Part shown: piece after piece, positions 8,992-17,380 of the stretch
Position numbering within the stretch: the first letter of the stretch is position 1
Layout: every line of letters begins with the position of its first letter
NCBI GenBank assembly: GCA_902536005.1
Contig: CACAVT010000007.1
Location: 1 to 39,071, forward strand
Length of the DNA stretch: 39,071 nucleotides
Reading direction: 5' to 3'
Origin: an uncultured Pelagibacteraceae bacterium
GTDB taxonomy: Bacteria > Pseudomonadota > Alphaproteobacteria > Pelagibacterales > Pelagibacteraceae
Notes under the pieces: model-generated
The model's database searches: none
What the model was told of the DNA's origin: nothing
What the model saw: only the letters and a program-made list of their open reading frames with translations
Translations under genes and position numbers: made by a program

Positions 8992-10287
8992 ATGATTGAT
9001 TCAAAAGAAAAAATTATTAATTATTTCAAATCAGGTATTAAGGACCCCAAAAATTTCAAAATTGGGATAGAGCATGAAAAATTTTTATTTAATAATTCAG
9101 ACAATAAGAGAGTCGATTATCCAAAAATAAAAGAAATGTTTACTGCCTTAATAGAATTTGGCTGGAATCCAGTTTTTGAAAAAGAAAATATAATTGCACT
9201 TAATAAGGGTGGTAAAAATATCACTCTTGAACCAGGCAATCAAATAGAATTGTCAGGAGATAAATTAAATCATATGCATGAAGCTTGTGCAGAGTCACAA
9301 GATTATTTATTTGAACTAAAACAAGTTACTAAAAAATTAGATATAAAAATTGTTAGTGCAGGATTTGATCCAATATCTAAATTAAGTGAAATCCCAAACA
9401 ATCCTAAAAAACGATATGAATTGATGAAAAAGGATATGCCTCTTGGTGGTGAACTTAGTTTGGATATGATGTATCGAACATGTGGTACACAGTTAAATAT
9501 AGATTATAGCTCAGAAGAAGATTTTATTAAAAAGTTTAAAGTAGCAAACTCAATTGTACCCATTGCAATTGCTTTATTTGCTAATTCATCAATCGTAGAG
9601 AAAAAAAATAGCAATTATTTATCTTATAGATCTAAAGTATGGCAAAGTACTTCTAGAGGTGGATTGCCTAAATTATTTTTTGAAAATATGAATTTTGAAA
9701 AATATGCAGATTTTGTAATTAATTTTCCTATATTATTTATACAACACAAAGATTATTATATTTCAGGTAAGAAATATATTTTTAAAGATTTTATGGAAGG
9801 AAAAATTCAAGAAATTGGAAATAGACTTCCAGCCGAAGCAGACTTAATAACTCACTTAGGCACAATATTTACTGAGAATAGAGTAAAAAAGTACATTGAA
9901 TTAAGATCAATGGATACATGTGGTTGGGATTGTTTATGTGCAGGACCAGCTTTCAATATAGGCATGCTTTATGGAAATTTAGACGAAGTTCATGAACTAA
10001 TTTCAACATGGGATATTGATAAAATAATTAACGCTTATCTAGAGGCGCCACAAAAGGGATTTAATACTCAATTAATGGGTAAAGATCTTCTTTATTGGTC
10101 ATATGCACTTTTGGATCTTTCAAGAAAAGGTCTAGAGAATAGAGATATTTTAAGTAAAAAAGGTAATAACGAGACTGTATTCTTAAACCATATACAAAAA
10201 ATAATTGATAATAAAACAACAAACGCAGATCATATGATTAGTAAATTTTCAAAAAACGAAAATTTAGACGAATTATATGATAAATAA
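8992..10287 (+). CDS. gshA: Glutamate-cysteine ligase (alphaproteobacterial/plant type)
   Basis: ATP-dependent ligation of glutamate and cysteine, first step of glutathione synthesis. The 431 residues match the GCS2/plant-like class: IGIEHEKFLF near residue 24, LEPGNQIELSG near 79, the MMYRTCGTQLNIDY segment, SRGGLP, and YIELRSMDTCGWDCL. Its 3' end overlaps gshB by 11 nt, giving a coupled two-step pathway. Confidence 0.93.
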   Translation: MIDSKEKIINYFKSGIKDPKNFKIGIEHEKFLFNNSDNKRVDYPKIKEMFTALIEFGWNPVFEKENIIALNKGGKNITLEPGNQIELSGDKLNHMHEACAESQDYLFELKQVTKKLDIKIVSAGFDPISKLSEIPNNPKKRYELMKKDMPLGGELSLDMMYRTCGTQLNIDYSSEEDFIKKFKVANSIVPIAIALFANSSIVEKKNSNYLSYRSKVWQSTSRGGLPKLFFENMNFEKYADFVINFPILFIQHKDYYISGKKYIFKDFMEGKIQEIGNRLPAEADLITHLGTIFTENRVKKYIELRSMDTCGWDCLCAGPAFNIGMLYGNLDEVHELISTWDIDKIINAYLEAPQKGFNTQLMGKDLLYWSYALLDLSRKGLENRDILSKKGNNETVFLNHIQKIIDNKTTNADHMISKFSKNENLDELYDK

Positions 10288-11203
10288 AATTGTTGCTGTA
10301 CAAGGAAACCATCCTTCTAAACTAAATCCTTTAACGGATACAAGTGTTTTTTTAGCAAAAGAAATTCAGTACAAAAAATATAAAATTTTCTATTACGATC
10401 CAAAAAACTTATCAGTTGTTAATTCAAAAGTAATAGCTAAAGGTTTTTTTATTAAATTTAACTATAACAATAAAAAATTCTATAAAATCACAAAAAAACA
10501 AAATCTAGACTTAAGTAAATGTAAATTTATTCTTATTCGCCAAGATCCACCTTTTAATCTTGAGTATATTTCAACAACATACATTTTGGATACAATTAAG
10601 ACTAAAGTTAAAATAATAAATAACCCTACCTCTGTAAGGAATATTTCTGAAAAATTGTATTCATCTAAATATCAAAAATATATGCCAGCTACTATTTTTA
10701 CTCAAAATATGGAGGAAATAAAAAAATTTTTCAAAAAAAACAAAAAAGTCATTTTAAAACCAATCCATAGTTTCAGTGGAAATGATATTCATTTACTAAA
10801 TAAATTTAATTCAAAATTAGTTAATAAATTTATAAAAAAACATGATCATATCATGTGCCAAAAATTTCTTCCTAAAATAAGTAAGGGAGACAAAAGAGTT
10901 TTTATTATTAATGGTAAAGTATGTGGGGCAATTTCAAGGGTTCCAAAGAAAGGTTCAATTTTAAGTAATATGAGTAAAGGAGCAAAACCAACTAATATAA
11001 AATTAACAAGTAAAGAAATTAAAATTTCAAAACTAATTGCAAAAGATTTAAAAAAAGAAAATATTTTTTTTGCTGGAATTGATTTTATAGATCAAAAACT
11101 CAATGGAGATATAAATGTTACATCTCCAACTGGACTTAAAACACTTTATGATCTATCGGGAATAAATTTAGCTAAAACTTTTTGGAAAGAACTTAAAGCG
11201 TGA
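10277..11203 (+). CDS. gshB: Glutathione synthetase
   Basis: ATP-grasp ligase joining gamma-glutamylcysteine and glycine. The 308 residues contain the GshB substrate motif LIRQDPPFNLEYI, the ATP-grasp segment VILKPIHSFSGNDI, the GDKRVFIINGKVCGAISRVP strand pair and the ending INVTSPTGLK. The protein is very Lys-rich. It overlaps gshA by 11 nt, and its stop overlaps the GTG start of the next permease (GTGA). Confidence 0.93.
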   Translation: MINKIVAVQGNHPSKLNPLTDTSVFLAKEIQYKKYKIFYYDPKNLSVVNSKVIAKGFFIKFNYNNKKFYKITKKQNLDLSKCKFILIRQDPPFNLEYISTTYILDTIKTKVKIINNPTSVRNISEKLYSSKYQKYMPATIFTQNMEEIKKFFKKNKKVILKPIHSFSGNDIHLLNKFNSKLVNKFIKKHDHIMCQKFLPKISKGDKRVFIINGKVCGAISRVPKKGSILSNMSKGAKPTNIKLTSKEIKISKLIAKDLKKENIFFAGIDFIDQKLNGDINVTSPTGLKTLYDLSGINLAKTFWKELKA

Positions 11204-12075
11204 ATAATTTAAGTAATCAGCAAAAAGGTTCGTTGATGGCCTTTATAGGAGTTATGTTTATAACACCCGACTCTTTACTAATTAGATTATCAAATATTGA
11301 TACTTGGGGAATGCTCTTTTACAGAGGAGCAATACCATTTGTGGTAGTTTTAGTTGGTCTTCTTTTATTTTATAAAAATAATTTCTTAAAAGCTTTGTTT
11401 AAAATTGGTTATCCAGGTATTTTTTATGTAATTAGTTTTTCTATTTGTAATATTACTTTTATTATTTCAATCCAAAATACTAATGTAGCAAATACTTTAT
11501 TAATGGTAGCTCTTGCGCCAATGCTCTCTGCAATCTTAGGCGCTATTTTCTTAAAAGAAAAACCAGATAATAAGACTTGGGTTGCTATAATAATTACATT
11601 TGTTGCTTGTGTTTATATTTTTTACGACTCTTTAAGTCTTGGAAATTTTTATGGAGATTTATTTGGTTTAATAACTTCTTTTGGATTGGCTTGTAACGCA
11701 AACATTGCAAGATACGCAAAATATACCGATTTAGTGCCTGCTGCTGTAATTGGAAAATCTTGTGTTGCTATATTTGCCTTTTACTTTGTTAAAGACTTTA
11801 CTCTGGTGGATAATGATCTTTTTTATATACCTTTAATGTGCGTTATGTGTGTAGCTATACCTTTTGTTTTAGTAACTATAGCACCAAGATTTATAACAGC
11901 AGCTGAAGTTAATCTATTTTTTCTTTTAGAAACAATTCTTGGACCAATTTGGGTGTGGATGGTTATCAAAGAACAACCTTCTAACGAGACCATTTATGGT
12001 GGTATCGTTATCATTATCACTATAGCAATTCATTCTTTACTAGCCATAAAAAAAACACAAACCAAAACTACCTAG
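11200..12075 (+). CDS. EamA/DMT-family permease
   Basis: A 291-residue inner-membrane protein with about ten TM helices in two repeats, matching the EamA drug/metabolite transporter fold. The first repeat ends in MLSAILGAIFLKEKPDNKTW and the second in ETILGPIWVWMVIKEQPSNETIYGG, the standard repeat endings. It begins at GTG 11200, overlapping the gshB stop by 4 nt; an internal ATG at residue 13 is a weaker alternative. Coupling to gshAB could mean export of a thiol or peptide metabolite, but that is only inferred from position. Confidence 0.85.
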   Translation: MNNLSNQQKGSLMAFIGVMFITPDSLLIRLSNIDTWGMLFYRGAIPFVVVLVGLLLFYKNNFLKALFKIGYPGIFYVISFSICNITFIISIQNTNVANTLLMVALAPMLSAILGAIFLKEKPDNKTWVAIIITFVACVYIFYDSLSLGNFYGDLFGLITSFGLACNANIARYAKYTDLVPAAVIGKSCVAIFAFYFVKDFTLVDNDLFYIPLMCVMCVAIPFVLVTIAPRFITAAEVNLFFLLETILGPIWVWMVIKEQPSNETIYGGIVIIITIAIHSLLAIKKTQTKTT

Positions 12076-12105
12076 CCGGAAATTATTAAATTAAAAAATT
12101 TATAA

Positions 12106-13410
12106 ATGCAAAAAGAAGTAAAAAAATCTTGGGCTCTTTTTATTGGAATTGGATTGATGATGATTGGTCATGGGTTGCAATTACAAGTCATGGGTATTAG
12201 GGCAGTACTTGAAGATTTTAGTGTTTTAACAACAGGTATATTCATGTCAGGATATTTTGTTGGGTACTTTGTTGGCTCAAGAACCACACCTAATTTTGTT
12301 TCAAAAGTTGGTCACATAAGAGTTTTTGCTGCATTCGCTTCGCTTGCATCTTTAAGTGCTTTAATTGCTGTTGTTTACGTAAATCCATTTATGTGGACAA
12401 TTAGTAGGTTTATAACAGGCATAAGTTTAGTTAGTTGTTATGTTGTTACTGAAAGCTGGTTAAATGATAGGGCGACTAATAAAAATAGAGGACAACTATT
12501 GTCTGCTTATATGATGGTAATCTATTTTGGATTAGCTATAGGTATGTTACTTCTTAATGTAAGTAAACCAGAGGATTACGAACCATTTATTTTAGTTTCT
12601 ATTTTACTTTCTGTTGCGCTTGTTCCTATTTTATTAACTAAAAGACCTGCCCCTAAATTTAAAAAGATAGAAACAATAAGTATCAAAGAATTGTATAAAA
12701 TTTCACCCCTTGGTTCATTGAGCTCATTTTTTACTGGTATCATTCACGCAGCATTCTTTTCTTTAATATCTGTTTATGCAACTCTTGCAAAATTTACTTT
12801 GGTTGAAATATCAATACTTTTATTTATTTCAACGATTGCAGGAGTGATTGGCCAGGGACCAATAGGTTATTTTTCAGATACATTTGATAGAAGAAAAGTA
12901 ATTGTTATTACAACTTTTGGAAGTTGTTTTTTAGCGTTTATTTCAATTCTAACTTCAAATGATCCTATTCAAAATATTTATTACATGGATGAATTTGCTT
13001 TCAGAAAAATTATATTTTTTATCGCTGTAGGACTGTATTCAAGTTTATGTCTTCCTTTATTTTCACTAAACCTAGCCCATACTAATGATTTTGTTCCCAA
13101 ATCAAAATTCGTAGCAGCTGGAGGTGGGTTGCAGTTTATCTTTGGTGTAGGTGCAATCAGTGGTCCTATTTTGTGCTCTATATTTATGGAATGGTTTGGT
13201 TTAAATGGTTTGTTTATTTTTTTAATTATTGCGCATGCAATAATTGGTGGATTTGGTTTGTATAGAATGAAAGTTAGAAATACTGTTGAAAATCCAGACT
13301 CAACTTTTACACCAGTTCCAGTAACAATTACACCTGCAGGGTTAGAGCTTGATCCAGATACACCTGCAACGCTTGATGAAAATCAAGTTAATGAAACTGA
13401 AAAATCTTAA
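12106..13410 (+). CDS. MFS transporter (YcaD-like)
   Basis: A 434-residue major facilitator with 12 predicted TM helices. It has GYFVGYFVGSRTTPNFVSKVGHIRVF between TM2 and TM3, SRFITGISLVSCYVVTESWLNDRA around TM4-5, and a mid-protein GYFSDTFDRRKVI loop, all typical of the YcaD/UMF-like branch. The last ~40 residues are a soluble tail rich in Pro, Thr and acidic residues. The substrate is unknown. It starts 30 nt after the EamA gene and converges on ehuA with 3 nt between stops. Confidence 0.82.
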   Translation: MQKEVKKSWALFIGIGLMMIGHGLQLQVMGIRAVLEDFSVLTTGIFMSGYFVGYFVGSRTTPNFVSKVGHIRVFAAFASLASLSALIAVVYVNPFMWTISRFITGISLVSCYVVTESWLNDRATNKNRGQLLSAYMMVIYFGLAIGMLLLNVSKPEDYEPFILVSILLSVALVPILLTKRPAPKFKKIETISIKELYKISPLGSLSSFFTGIIHAAFFSLISVYATLAKFTLVEISILLFISTIAGVIGQGPIGYFSDTFDRRKVIVITTFGSCFLAFISILTSNDPIQNIYYMDEFAFRKIIFFIAVGLYSSLCLPLFSLNLAHTNDFVPKSKFVAAGGGLQFIFGVGAISGPILCSIFMEWFGLNGLFIFLIIAHAIIGGFGLYRMKVRNTVENPDSTFTPVPVTITPAGLELDPDTPATLDENQVNETEKS

Positions 13411-13413
13411 ATA

Positions 13414-14202
13414 TTAATTTGCATCAAGAACAGCATGAAGAAACTGTTTAGTTCTTTCATTTTGTGGATCTCCAAATAGTTTTTCTGGTGGTCCTTCTTC
13501 AAATATTTTACCCTCATTAAAAAAACAAACCCTATCTGATATTTCACGAGCAAATCCCATTTGATGGGTTACCATGATCATAGTTAAATTATGCTCTTTA
13601 TTTAATGATCGTATAACATTTAAAACCTCCCCTACAACCTCAGGATCGAGTGCAGAAGTTATTTCATCTAAAAGCATAACTTTAGGTCTCATAGCAAGTG
13701 CCCTTGCTATAGCCACTCTTTGCTGTTGCCCTCCAGAAAGCCTGCTTGGGTGTTGATCCTTTTTATCAGTCAGTCCAACTAGCTCAAGTAAATCAAGAGC
13801 TCTTTCTTCAGCCTCTTCTTTTTTAAGACCTAAAACTTCTATTGGAGCTTCTATGCAGTTTTGTAAAGCTGTCATATGAGGAAATAAATTAAATTGTTGA
13901 AAAACCATTCCAATCTTGGAACGTCTTTCCCTTAAATATTTTTCACTTGCCTCAATGAGATTGCCATTTTCGTTCATATGAGTTAATGGCTCACCATCTA
14001 AATTGATTACTCCTCCATTTATTTTTTCTAAAGTCATCAGAACTCTAAGAACTGTAGTTTTACCTGATCCAGATGGTCCAATAATTGAGACCATTTCATT
14101 TTTTTTAATATCTAAATTTAATTTATCTAAAACTACTAAATCGCCATATTGTTTTGTTACTTGATCAAATTTAACAATTGTTTCGTCTGATGCATTTTTC
14201 AT
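13414..14202 (-). CDS. ehuA: Ehu-type polar amino-acid/ectoine ABC transporter ATPase
   Basis: Cytoplasmic ATPase that powers uptake through the two permeases upstream. The 262 residues carry Walker A GPSGSGKT (42-49), a Q-loop ([12 protein letters not shown]), signature LSGGQQQR, Walker B VMLLDE and the H-loop MVTHQMGFA. It belongs to the polar-amino-acid (GlnQ/HisP) class. It is last in the operon, 3 nt after ehuD. No clear Shine-Dalgarno precedes it, so coupling is likely. The Ehu name rests on the linked binding protein. Confidence 0.88.
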   Translation of the reverse strand: MKNASDETIVKFDQVTKQYGDLVVLDKLNLDIKKNEMVSIIGPSGSGKTTVLRVLMTLEKINGGVINLDGEPLTHMNENGNLIEASEKYLRERRSKIGMVFQQFNLFPHMTALQNCIEAPIEVLGLKKEEAEERALDLLELVGLTDKKDQHPSRLSGGQQQRVAIARALAMRPKVMLLDEITSALDPEVVGEVLNVIRSLNKEHNLTMIMVTHQMGFAREISDRVCFFNEGKIFEEGPPEKLFGDPQNERTKQFLHAVLDAN

Positions 14203-14205
14203 AAT

Positions 14206-14883
14206 TTATTTTTTTATTTTACCTTGTGCTTTATTAACGTCATTTTCCAATTTTCTAACCCACATTGCAGCTGGAATAGATAATGTTAAAAATATTACTC
14301 CGACTATAGTATATGGTTCTAAATATCTATAATTATAACCACCTACAGCTGTCGCTGCATGAAATAATTCTGCGACCCCAATAGTAGATAGTAATGGGGT
14401 ATCTTTAAAAATTCCAACCAAGTAATTACCCATTCCTGGTATAGCTATAGGAAATGCCTGTGGTAATACAATTCTTCTATAGGTATAAATTGTAGAAAAA
14501 TTAAGAGCTCTACAAGCCTCCCATTGTGTTTTTGAAACCCCTTCTAAAGCTCCTCTGTAAACTTCGGATAAATAAGTTCCAAAATGAAGGCCAATTGTAA
14601 TCATTCCACATACCCAGGCTGATAATGTAATACCAAATTGTGGTAATACGAAATAAACAAAAAACAATTGAATAAGAAGAGGTGTGGATCTTATAAATTC
14701 CACTATTTCTCTATTTACCCAGTTTACAAATTTAAATGGTGTTCTTTGACCTAGTAAAAAAAATAATCCAACGACCAAAGCAATTACATAACCTACACCA
14801 GCAGCAAGAATAGTGTTTAAAGTTGCTATTGCCATTTGTGGCAATATTTCTATAGTAAAATCCCATCTCCACCCCATTTCCAT
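14206..14883 (-). CDS. ehuD: Ehu-type ABC transporter permease (EhuD-like)
   Basis: Membrane subunit of a polar-amino-acid-type importer. The 225 residues have about five TM helices, the HisM/GlnP motif FIRSTPLLIQLFFVYFVLP and the ATPase-docking EAA loop EACRALNFSTIYTYRRIVLP. A purine-rich AGGAGAG lies about 10 nt before the ATG, inside the end of ehuC. It pairs with the next gene upstream as a heterodimeric pore. Confidence 0.87.
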   Translation of the reverse strand: MEMGWRWDFTIEILPQMAIATLNTILAAGVGYVIALVVGLFFLLGQRTPFKFVNWVNREIVEFIRSTPLLIQLFFVYFVLPQFGITLSAWVCGMITIGLHFGTYLSEVYRGALEGVSKTQWEACRALNFSTIYTYRRIVLPQAFPIAIPGMGNYLVGIFKDTPLLSTIGVAELFHAATAVGGYNYRYLEPYTIVGVIFLTLSIPAAMWVRKLENDVNKAQGKIKK

Positions 14884-14886
14884 AAT

Positions 14887-15558
14887 TTAAATTCTCTCCT
14901 TTCCAACTTTTCTGGCTGCTAATACTTCTAACCATCTTAAAAACGGAACTAATGCAAATCTAGCAATAATATAATAAATCAGTAATGCTGTTCCAAAACA
15001 CTGTGCTGACAACCAGGTAATAGAATTAATTTGTTTTGCTTCAAAAGTTAAATCAACAACTGTCACTAATGCAACCAATGCTGTAGCTTTTAATAATTCT
15101 ACAGTTAAATTTGCAGCAGGTGGTAAAATTATTGGAAATATTTGTGGAATAATAATTTTTTTAATTCTTTTTGCTGGAGTAAAATTTAGAGCATGTGCTG
15201 CCTCCCATTGTCCTTTAGGTACCGCAAGTATTCCTGCCCTTACTATTTCTGCACCATATGCGCCAAAATTTAAACCTAAAGCTACTACTCCTGCTGTAAA
15301 AGCTTCTAATGATATTCCAAAGAAAGGTAAAACATAATAAGCCCAAAATAATTGAACTAATAAAGAAGTTCCTCTGAAAAATTCTATATATATTGTAGCG
15401 ACTCCCTGTATAGCTAGATTTTTAGAAAGTCTCATCAAACCAAAAATCATAGAAATAATCACATACAGAATCATAGAACAAACAAGAACTTTTACTGTAG
15501 TTACCGTTCCCAATAAAAGTGTAACACCATGCTCGTTCAAAAATTCAAAATATGTCAA
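14887..15558 (-). CDS. ehuC: Ehu-type ABC transporter permease (EhuC-like), TTG start
   Basis: Second membrane subunit, 223 residues, with the motif FFRGTSLLVQLFWAYYVLP and the EAA loop EAAHALNFTPAKRIKKIIIP. The start codon is TTG (15556-15558), supported by an AAGGAA Shine-Dalgarno 8 nt upstream (about 15567-15572). TTG starts are rare and can lower translation. A strong hairpin separates it from the binding-protein gene, which fits lower expression of the membrane genes. Confidence 0.88.
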   Translation of the reverse strand: MTYFEFLNEHGVTLLLGTVTTVKVLVCSMILYVIISMIFGLMRLSKNLAIQGVATIYIEFFRGTSLLVQLFWAYYVLPFFGISLEAFTAGVVALGLNFGAYGAEIVRAGILAVPKGQWEAAHALNFTPAKRIKKIIIPQIFPIILPPAANLTVELLKATALVALVTVVDLTFEAKQINSITWLSAQCFGTALLIYYIIARFALVPFLRWLEVLAARKVGKERI

Positions 15559-15579
15559 AGTAATTTCCTTAAGATTTTA

Positions 15580-15611
15580 TAAACCAGGCAACATTACTGC
15601 TGCCTGGTTTA
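15580..15611 (-). terminator. Intercistronic hairpin between ehuB and ehuC
   Basis: Inverted repeat AAACCAGGCA (15581-15590) and TGCCTGGTTT (15601-15610), extended by one outer T-A pair, with a 10-nt loop. It begins 18 nt after the ehuB stop and ends 22 nt before the ehuC start. In the transcribed direction it is followed by ATAAAATC rather than a U-tract. It is therefore more likely a leaky attenuator or a 3'-stabilising hairpin for the binding-protein mRNA than a full terminator. Confidence 0.75.
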
Positions 15612-15629
15612 ATTTTTTAATTATGTAAA

Positions 15630-16475
15630 TTATTTAGTTGAGCACGCCCACTCTGTAGTCATGTCAGCTGGAGGTAGTTGAGCTTTATCATAGCCATACT
15701 TACCTGCTCTCTCTAACATTTTACCTGGATTAGCTAAAACTTTAGCTAAAGCCACGTTAAAAGCATCTCTGAACTTACTATCACTTTTTCTAAAACCAAT
15801 TCCAACTACATTGACAGTTTCTTTGGGCATCAATTTTGGATCAGTTACTTCAAATGCACCACCAGTTTTTTCTTCATGTTCTTTTGCACCAAAGAAAGTT
15901 TGTACTGCAGCATCTGCTCTTCCTGCTTTCATTGCTGCCAAGATACCAACTTCACCTTCTACTAAAAGCATTTGACTATCTGGAACACCAGCTTTTTTAG
16001 CAGCCTCTACAGTATTGAAACCTGTCCCTGTAACAAGTTTAGCTCCTGTTCTTATTACATCTGCATAATTATTAATTCCTTTAGGGTTTCCTTTTGGAAC
16101 TAACATTGCATCACCAAATACTCCAATTGGGTCAGAAAAATCAATGTTGGCACATCTACTTTTTAGAATGTACATACCCCCAGTAATCATATCTGATCTA
16201 TCTGCATTTATTCCTGGAATAAGACCTGACCATTCAAAAACTTTAGTTTCATGCTCTGTAATTCCCATTTCCTCTAGAACAGTTAATGCAATCATGTTTA
16301 CGAAACCTAATGCTTCACCGTTGTCTCCAGCATATGCCCATGGCACAGCAGTACCGAAACCTAATCTTAATTTGTGACCATCTGCAAGTCTTTCAGTTAA
16401 CGTCTTTGCATTAACAGTCGAAATACTAAACAGAAGAACAAATAAAACAGTTAATATTTTATATATTTTTCTCAT
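15630..16475 (-). CDS. ehuB: Ehu-type periplasmic substrate-binding protein
   Basis: Periplasmic receptor of the importer, 281 residues. A signal peptide (about 1-23, ending NA) is followed by a class II binding-protein fold (SBP_bac_3). Family marks are LKSRCANIDFSDP with ligand-carboxylate Arg107, a late GKYGYDKAQLP and the C-terminal WACSTK, where Cys108 and Cys278 probably pair. The layout resembles EhuB of Sinorhizobium. The ligand-cage positions seem to be Trp46, Trp82 and Tyr102, and the acidic residue expected before the first aromatic appears to be Ala43, so ectoine specificity is uncertain. It is first in the transporter operon. Confidence 0.8.
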   Translation of the reverse strand: MRKIYKILTVLFVLLFSISTVNAKTLTERLADGHKLRLGFGTAVPWAYAGDNGEALGFVNMIALTVLEEMGITEHETKVFEWSGLIPGINADRSDMITGGMYILKSRCANIDFSDPIGVFGDAMLVPKGNPKGINNYADVIRTGAKLVTGTGFNTVEAAKKAGVPDSQMLLVEGEVGILAAMKAGRADAAVQTFFGAKEHEEKTGGAFEVTDPKLMPKETVNVVGIGFRKSDSKFRDAFNVALAKVLANPGKMLERAGKYGYDKAQLPPADMTTEWACSTK

Positions 16476-16488
16476 GATATCCCCCTTG
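16476..16488 (-). promoter_or_regulatory. Strong ribosome binding site of ehuB
   Basis: AAGGGGG (16481-16487) lies 5 nt before the ehuB ATG. Most genes here have weak or no Shine-Dalgarno sequence, so this one stands out and fits high synthesis of a periplasmic binding protein. I saw no convincing promoter in the 97-nt gap upstream (16476-16572). Confidence 0.7.
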
Positions 16489-16572
16489 TTATGTTTAGAT
16501 AAATTTAAACAGATAAGATAACGAGTGTACAGCCAGACTGAAAAAAATTTTCAATCTTAAGTTGTTAAATAT

Positions 16573-17361
16573 TTATTTTATATGGATTTTTTCTGATAAA
16601 TTTATTTCACCATCATTTTCGGGTGTCAAATAAACACCCATATCATAATGGTCGTAAGTTTGTTTTAAAATTTTAAGTAAATTAAAAGAATTATCATCTG
16701 TTTTAGGTTTTAGGTTAATAGCAACGCATCTTGGAATATTTTTTTCTACCTTAAACAAGACATTATTAATTTTTAGAGTTTTACCAATCCAATTTCTTTC
16801 TTCCCAAGCCTCCATCCCATCAAAATACAAATTCCCTCTAAATGTTGATATTTCAATTTTTCTATCAATTTTGTTTTCAAAATCTCTAACACTATTTATA
16901 TTTATAAGAGAAATTGAATTGTTAAATATTGATTTATTAGATATGGAGGTATCATAAAAAGGGTACTCATCATTTCTCATAAGTCTAATATCATTTTTTA
17001 AAGAACTCTCTAATTCAATTAATTTTTTTACAAGACCCTCTCTCTCATCAAAGTTATTAATATTAATAGTAATAATTTCTTTATTTTTAAGTGTTAAAGT
17101 TAACTTATTTCCCTCATTTGAAAAATTATACTTATTAAACACAGGTGTATTTTTAAGTGTTACAATTTTATTCCATTTTCCTTTCCTTGCTTCGGGATTT
17201 TTTTCAAATTCTTTAGATTGATCTAAATCAAGATTTTGAGAAAAAGCAAAAACTCTATCCCCTACTATTCCAGTATTTTTATTAATTTTACACTTCTCTA
17301 GTTTTTGAAATGAAATAGATTTAACAGGACAGTTATGTATTGAAGTAATAATTGCACTCAT
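16573..17361 (-). CDS. MOSC-domain protein (YcbX/mARC-like)
   Basis: The 262 residues have the MOSC N-terminal beta-barrel (IITSIHNCPVKSI, then GIVGDRVFAF) followed by a MOSC domain. FRGNLYFDGMEAWEERNWIG lies near 175-193 and IPRCVAINLKPKT near 209-221. Cys212 matches the molybdenum-ligating Cys of mARC and YcbX (RC followed by a hydrophobic strand), so a cofactor-carrying reductase of N-hydroxylated compounds is plausible. No fused ferredoxin domain is present. It lies upstream of ehuB on the same strand and is divergent from the dioxygenase gene with only 19 nt between starts. Confidence 0.8.
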   Translation of the reverse strand: MSAIITSIHNCPVKSISFQKLEKCKINKNTGIVGDRVFAFSQNLDLDQSKEFEKNPEARKGKWNKIVTLKNTPVFNKYNFSNEGNKLTLTLKNKEIITININNFDEREGLVKKLIELESSLKNDIRLMRNDEYPFYDTSISNKSIFNNSISLININSVRDFENKIDRKIEISTFRGNLYFDGMEAWEERNWIGKTLKINNVLFKVEKNIPRCVAINLKPKTDDNSFNLLKILKQTYDHYDMGVYLTPENDGEINLSEKIHIK

Positions 17362-17366
17362 ATAAT
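17340..17366 (+). promoter_or_regulatory. Candidate promoter of the dioxygenase-dehydrogenase operon
   Basis: A perfect TATAAT at 17361-17366 with TTGAAG at 17340-17345 (15-nt spacer, shorter than ideal). It overlaps the start codon of the divergent MOSC gene. Transcription would start near 17372, leaving a leader of only about 9 nt before the ATG at 17381. The short spacer and AT-rich setting keep confidence low. Confidence 0.35.
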
Positions 17367-17380
17367 CTTTAAAAAATAAT

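Noticed and set aside
14732..14935. Open frame of 67 residues overlapping ehuC and ehuD on the same strand
   Set aside because: It lies in another frame across two well-supported permease genes and has no family resemblance.
15580..15611. The ehuB-ehuC hairpin as a plus-strand terminator because AATTTTTTAA follows on that strand
   Set aside because: No plus-strand gene leads into it; the nearest plus-strand gene ends at 13410 and the intervening genes are all on the minus strand.
16500..16550. A sigma-54 type promoter (TGGC...GTT) upstream of ehuB
   Set aside because: The GG and GC elements do not fall at the required spacing. No convincing promoter could be assigned here.
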